From positions 930,001-994,000 of the forward strand of contig JAMXBD010000113.1 of NCBI GenBank assembly GCA_024138025.1: a stretch of DNA of 64,000 nt, read 5' to 3'. Position numbers and translations under genes: made by a program. The notes below the pieces were generated by a model, which saw only the letters and a list, made by a program, of their open reading frames with translations, searched no databases and had not been told where the DNA came from. The stretch comes from Combretum micranthum. Lineage: Eukaryota; Streptophyta; Magnoliopsida; Myrtales; Combretaceae. This document shows, one piece after another, positions 58,118 through 64,000 of the stretch (positions within the stretch are counted from its first letter, which is position 1; each line of letters begins with the position of its first letter).

Positions 58118-60822
58118 ATGGATTTTGCAAGCAAAGACTATTCTAACCTCTAAAGTCGTATTTTAATTTTTTCACATCTTATGCATTGTTTGTATTAATA
58201 AAAGTAATAATATTAGAAATAGTATTTCAATTTTTATAAAAATATATAATTAGCTTTTAAATTTTAAAATTAATTTAATTTAATATTAAATTTTAAAATT
58301 AATCAATTTCGTATTTAAAAAATTTTTAAATTTATCAATTTAGTACCTAAAAAAATTTAATAAATATAGTATTAATATGCATGAAAAGTTCTTTTATATG
58401 TTAAGTTGATCGATTTTAAAGTTTAGATACCTAATAATATATTTTAATAAAATTTAAGTACTATTCATGATATTGACCCTAATTCAATTTCTCTGTGCTG
58501 ATTATTTAATAGACTAAGTAACATTATACATTATAAATAATTAATATATTAATTATCATATTTATTTTAATAATAAAATAACCAATTAGATGGTTTATTA
58601 ATAATCACTACAAATTTTTTAATTTATTATATTTTCTTTTGGATGTTTGGATTTTTGGTTTGCTTGGCTTATTATTTTATTATTATATTATTATTATCCG
58701 ATAGCTTTTTCGGCCTTTTTTTTCCGATAGCTTGATTGGGTCAAATCACACGGTTTTGTGGAAGAAGTTGGGCTTCTTTTTTCGGTTAAGCAAGAATTCG
58801 GGCTTTCAGTTCTAAAAGATTGGCCAGTTCCCATTTTCTCATTCCAACAATATATATATATATGAATCAAGTGATTGCCCCAAGAGATTTAGCTATTTAA
58901 ATACAATATATTTAACACAATAAACTCATAGTATAAATCAAACTCAAAATCAACCTTAAGCCACGTTTGTTTTGAGGAAAAATATATGTTAATGAAAATA
59001 GTTTTTCTTTGAGAAAGTTTTCTAGAAAAGTAACATATTTTCAAACTTTTGGCTTGTGAAAATACTTTTTTTTTTTTACAGTTTCGAGGTAACTCATATA
59101 TTTCAAGTATAAGAAAATAAAAAATTCAATATATTATAATAAAAAATAAATCTATTTAAAGGAAAAATATTTAAAAAATTAATAATAAATATTTTGGATA
59201 GTAATAATTGGTAGATAAACTCAAAAATTGATGAAAAAATGACTTACACATTTATATTCCATAAGTCTTTTTCAAAAAATAAGTTATAAAAAGTCTATTT
59301 TTTCCTAAACAAAGAAAAATGTTTTCCATTAACTATTCTATTTTTTCTTAAACAAATATAGAAAAATAAAGAGATATTTTCCTGAAAAACATTTTCATTG
59401 AAACAAATGAGACCTTAGTTAGTTAAGTTTGAATCTACTATAGATATGTTCGCTAGTTCAAATCTGGTAGATGTTGAATATAGGTGATCAAAATTAGGCT
59501 TCAATAGATTATGGGTTTATAAAACAAAACATGGTCAACGGCATGCTCATGTGGGGGCTCAACATGACTATTCTAATGCCTAAGTTAGTAAGCCTATCGA
59601 TTTGAAAGTAATTGATGAGTATGAAAGATAGTCCAGAAAACATAGAAGATTATTTATAGTTAGACGATCCCTAGTGGTTGTGAGTATTGTGGGATCAAAG
59701 GGAGAGTGGGTGATTGGCAAGGGTTACAATGGATGTAGAACAATCACAATAATCCACATTCATACGCACCAAGCCTGACTATGGTAGGTATTATTTTAAG
59801 GGTTTATTTGGATGGTCTAGTTTTCATCCATATCTGTATCGGTGTCTGTATCATACTTATTTCATATCAATATCTAGTCTGTTTGATCAGTTTATGAGTA
59901 AAAATGTCTATTTTTTATTAGTATCTGTTTTTCATATATAATTTATTTGAAAACAATAAAATGATGAAGCCAAAATTACAAAAAGATGACGAAACAAACA
60001 AGCCCCTATCATTTGTGATATTATTCCTATTATTTAATTCAGTTACGAGGACAATAGTTATAAAAAAAGAGATAATTTTAATAAGTTCAACCAAGTCAAG
60101 TTTAAGCTTGTTAAATGACACTTCACGTCTAGTTCAAAGTCAAAATTCTTAAACTAATTAAGTTTAAATCAAATTCAAATTTTAATATTTTGAATTATAT
60201 TCAAACTCAAACATAGCACCATACAATCTCTACTTAACTTGCTACGAGCTCTATTCTTATAACCAAAGGCAAGTAACATGCAATATTTCATTTATCTTAA
60301 TGTGTCTAGTTTTTTTTATTTTTATATTAGCCAAGTTTAGAAGTTTATGCAGTGAGGAAATTATTATAAAGATTTTAATTCTTTTATAATTTATGCATAT
60401 GGTTATATTTACCCATGCTTAGTTGTGAATGGTTTTCGATCTCTTTTCAATAACCCATTAAAATCACTTTACTTTTCAAAATTACATTTAAAACTTATCT
60501 TGCAATATTTTTTTTCATTCTCTTTTTAATTTTTTTTCCCACAAAATCACTTAAATATAATTTTGCATATAAATAAAATAACAATATATTGAAACCTTGT
60601 TTGCTTACAAAAAAAAAAACCGTTATCCATTGAAAATGTTTTCCATTAAAAATATTTTTATGAACATGATAATTTTCATTTGTTTGATTGTATTTGTAAA
60701 AATATGTTGGAAAGACTTTTCTAGTATTTGAGATGAATTTCATGTAAAGCACAATAGAGTATGTAAATAAAATATTATATATTGCGAAAAAAAGTTCATA
60801 AAACAACTTCATGTTTCGAAAA
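58118..60822. other. Intergenic AT-rich DNA with MITE-like repeats
   Basis: No coding region. 58206-58488 is a weak member of the GGTACCTAAAG MITE family (TTTAGTACCTAAAAAAA; right end read inward AGGGTCAATATCATG). 59808-60012 is a possible MITE (GGGTTTATTTGGATGG; right end read inward GGGGCTTGTTTGTTTCG). Confidence 0.45.
58960..59414. mobile_element. Probable PIF/Harbinger-type MITE
   Basis: 455 bp. Ends GCCACGTTTGTTTTGAGG and, read inward from the right, GGTCTCATTTGTTTCAATG. Flanked by TAA and TTA, compatible with a TWA target. Arms also share AATGAAAA(T) segments. No coding capacity. Confidence 0.4.
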
Positions 60823-62428
60823 GGTATTAATGTTATAAAAGGTACCTAAAGTTTCACAAAAAATGCAATTAACTACCTAGACTTTGCATTAATCAACCCA
60901 TTAATTCTATCTTTCCAAGTGAACGTTTCGTTCAATGACAAAGTAACAAGTGTTCCTTTAGCACTTGAGAGCAAATCTATGAGTGAACTTAAGTTTGTTG
61001 AACATTTAGAAATATTTCTTATAGACTACTCTACAAAATATTTTCATAAGGGGCGAGCCACAACTTCTAAAGACCTCAAATCACATCCCTTTATCGCACT
61101 CCTATTCTTCATCATCCATATAATAGCTAGTGGGGCTACCACTATGAGACCACGGTTGTCAAAATCATTATTTTACTATTTAATAGAATGTATAGGATCG
61201 ATAGAATGTAAAAAATCATACAAAACCAATATAGTCATATTATACCTAAATTTATAATTTTACCTAAAATCTGCACGTTAACAATCTTGCAACCATATTA
61301 ATTAAGAAAAAAAATATAAAATCGCAAAATCATATAATTATATATTTAACTTGCAATTTTAGTAACTATTTATGAGGCTAATCCCAAAATTCTCAATAAG
61401 CGCTCCCTAAAACCCCAAGTCCAAACCTCTTTGCACACATTGAACTCTCACACATCCTGAAGTTTAAACCTCACCATCCCCTTAGTTTTATAGGAGTATA
61501 GAATCATTGTCGTGTCAAATTACGACACTTTTAGCTTTACTTTCTCCATTTCTAACTTCAGTGGAAGTCAGTTGGTTTCCTCTACAATCATAGTAACAGT
61601 GAGAGACTCAAACTACAATGAGTTAAGGAGGATGGTACTAAGAGTAAGTTTACGAATTTTCGTAGCAATTTTTTACCAAGAGAAAGCGATGGATGGATTT
61701 GATATTTTTATCTGGTGGAAGATTTTCAGCAAAGTGACATAGGGTTTAAAGGAGACACGATTATCTAGTGGAAGATCTCTGGCAAAGTGACATATGGTTT
61801 AAAGGAGACACGACGACATCAAGAGATAGAAGAAAGAAGTAGAGGATCATAATGTAAATAGTGTTTGAAGATAGAATAAGAGCATAATCACCTTTAGAGA
61901 GCATAAAGTGCAAATGAAGGGAAGAGAAGAGTGATTAGATTTAGAAGAGTAGGTCCTAGTATAAAATATGGTAGGAAGTGGAAGCATCAATGAGAGCGAA
62001 AGTTGAAGGAGGTGGTGGACATGAGGAGAAGAGGGAGAAGATGAAGATGGTGACGGACAGAGGTAGAGAAAGGAGGTACGGGAGAGTGTATGGAGGTTGT
62101 GGACAAAGAAGAGAAGAGAGAAGATAAAGATGGATTATCATCCATACACGCTTAAGTTGAGTTTATTTTATTCGCACTTCATGTTTTCATTTTAACACAT
62201 TGCCATAGTTGAAATCAAAGAAATTGTTTTTTTTTTTTTCAATCCCTCATACCACATGTCATCATCTATGATACCTTTGCTTTGCCACATAAATGATAGG
62301 GTTAACTCTATTAAGAAAGGTAGTAAAAGCAACAATCACATATATATTATATATATATATAATTAATAAATGTAAAGTTTAGGTAGTTAATTATACATTT
62401 TACAAAAATTCATGTATGCATTTAACTC
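60823..62428. mobile_element. 1.6-kb larger relative of the GGTACCTAAAG MITE family
   Basis: The left arm (60823-60900: GGTATTAATGTTAT.. GGTACCTAAAG.. AATTAACTACCTAGACTTTG) and right arm (62370-62428, inverse: GAGTTAAATGCATAC.. AATTAACTACCTAAACTTTA) are inverted repeats. Flanks TTTCGAAAA (60814-60822) and TTTTAAAAA (62429-62437) match at 7 of 9; the two differences are a CG-to-TA change, as expected from deamination. The interior is not similar to the small copies and has open frames (60919-61257, 61512-61742) that I do not recognise. Confidence 0.55.
61709..61814. repeat. 53-bp tandem duplication
   Basis: TATCTGGTGGAAGATTTTCA... at 61709 and TATCTAGTGGAAGATCTCTG... at 61762; two adjacent copies, period 53 bp, few differences. 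Confidence 0.85.
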
Positions 62429-62437
62429 TTTTAAAAA

Positions 62438-64000
62438 TTGTGGGTCCTTCACCTAAATAATGTTAAGATTTTCTCATAAAAATGAATGTTTTGAAGTTAA
62501 CAAGAAAGGAACTTCTTTAGTCCCATTCATATCAAACCATTAATTTGATTATAGAAGTTAATATAACAAGTATTTTGATTTTTTTTCCCCCTCTAGTGAG
62601 TATTTTAATGGTTGAATCACAATTAAGTATAAATAAGTCATTCAATAACTTCCAGGAAATAGAACTATAGAATTTCCAACAAACAAATAAAAGTTAAAAA
62701 AAAAATAATTTTCAATAAATGTTTTTCCCAAAATAATCAAGATCTAATTAAATTATAATTAAAGACTATTTATTTATCAATAATAATAATAATAATAATA
62801 CCCTTTATTCTTATAGTTAAAATGAGCTTCTTTGAAATGTTGATAGTTAATTCTAATTGATATACATACACAATGAAAAGGTAGAGAGTTTACGACTCTA
62901 CTGGGCACCGGTGTTCATTTTCGTAAAGAAATAAATGAAACTTAAAAATAATAATGTTGTCAATGCACAGTTGATAAAATCCTTGCATGCACATGAAATG
63001 CTTGCCTTATCCAAATGCATGATTCTCCGTCAGTGTCTTCATAACATTTGTTGTGTTCTTTTTTCTTGCGACACCATCTAATCTGTCTTTTATATTCTGA
63101 TTCTTCAAGATTTGCCTTTTAAGGCTTTGTGACCATGGGGACCTATATAGACCACATAAATTGGGACCATGACAAAGATATGTAGACCTTGAAATGAGCA
63201 TCAAGTGGCTAAAGGCTGTTCGGATTATCGGATTTTTATCTGTATCATATTTTTATTTAATATGCATTTGTAATTTATTTATACATATATGTATTATATC
63301 TATTTGGTATTTTATAGTAAAATTATCAGTTTTTCATCGGTATCTATTTAATGACAAATATATATTTGCAAATGATAAAAATATGTTGTCGAAATAATCA
63401 AAATATGATGAAACAAATTGGACCCTAATTGGCAAAGTCATGTCAAATAAAACTCAATACAACAATGGAAATATAAGTATCATTAACAAATTAAAGGAAA
63501 GGCAGGAAGTTTTGAAGCTTTACATTTGAGAGCCCACATGTTTTTCTCCCTTACAAACCACAAGAAGTTTGCTAAGGTGTAAGGTCATGAATTTTAACGG
63601 TCAATCATGGGATGCCCATACATAATCCAAAAATAGGAGCAATCTAAGAAAGTTAAGGAATTAATTTTTTTTTTTTTTCGTCTATAAGGTTTTTAATACA
63701 AATTCATGCTCTTTCATTAGCAATATTACCAATAAAAGATGTTAAAATGATAGGATCCAAAGTTGGAGAAGTTCTCAAAGGGAGAATTTTGATCAATTGA
63801 AGCAAGTTTTTTACATATTCATGTTAATATTGATATCAACAAACCAATTACTGAAAACATACAAGTCCAAACGTTGAATGGAATGTAAATTAGACTTATT
63901 GAAATACGAAAGACATGTTTGCCATGCTTGTAGGATTATATGGCATTTAAAACGTAAATGTCGATTATATATATATATATATATATTATATAATCACGTA
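62438..64000. other. No gene; AT-rich DNA
   Basis: Contains an (AAT)n microsatellite at about 62780-62801, an (AT)n tract at 63967-63986 and a possible MITE at about 63213-63430 resembling the one at 59808 (GGATTTTTATCTGTATCATA; right end read inward AGGGTCCAATTTGTTTCATC). No coding region recognised. Confidence 0.45.

Overview
The window is AT-rich nuclear DNA from a flowering plant, most likely a eudicot. It holds two recognisable host genes, both with GT-AG introns, and layers of plant-type transposable elements: Copia and L1-type retrotransposons, a TRIM, Mutator-like elements and MITEs. I saw no rRNA or tRNA gene, CRISPR array or prokaryotic signal. All coordinates, splice sites and domain calls were read by eye.

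Layout. 1-4811: a decayed + strand Copia element with an 863-bp hAT-type MITE inside gag. 4812-6910: no gene. 6911 to about 13000: copy 1 of a 6-kb repeat block, made of a long TGTCACGCCCC-type LTR-like element and a truncated Mutator-like element (MULE). About 13000-16468: non-coding LTR-like DNA with a GAGCTC minisatellite. 16469-26888: an L1-type LINE tail split by a 9.4-kb minus-strand Copia element (591-bp LTRs), itself split in its protease by a 1.4-kb LTR-like element. 28971-33800: a 4.8-kb TG...CA element with a 5-bp target duplication and internal tandem repeats. 34332-35656: a complete TRIM. About 35940-36211: a relic array of the palindromic modules found in the MULE ends.

38260-41360 (+) is a GH31 alpha-glucosidase-type gene of five exons. 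Its catalytic residues are intact, but the C-terminal domain carries two in-frame stops. Copy 2 of the 6-kb block starts 55 bp past its poly(A) signal (41458-47459) and ends in a complete MULE (46115-48114).

49828-57616 (-) is an LSD1-type three-zinc-finger gene, the regulator of plant cell death. It has six coding exons, a 171-residue product and two very long introns. Several small MITEs of one family lie in and around it, and a 1.6-kb relative sits at 60823-62428. The rest of the right end is AT-rich DNA with MITE-like repeats and microsatellites.

The two host genes show no functional link. The most unusual things here are the TE structures: the palindromic MULE-end modules, the serial hairpins in the Copia leader, a duplicated PPT/LTR junction, shared tandem-repeat architecture in the TGTCACGCCCC elements, and the MITE family around LSD1.
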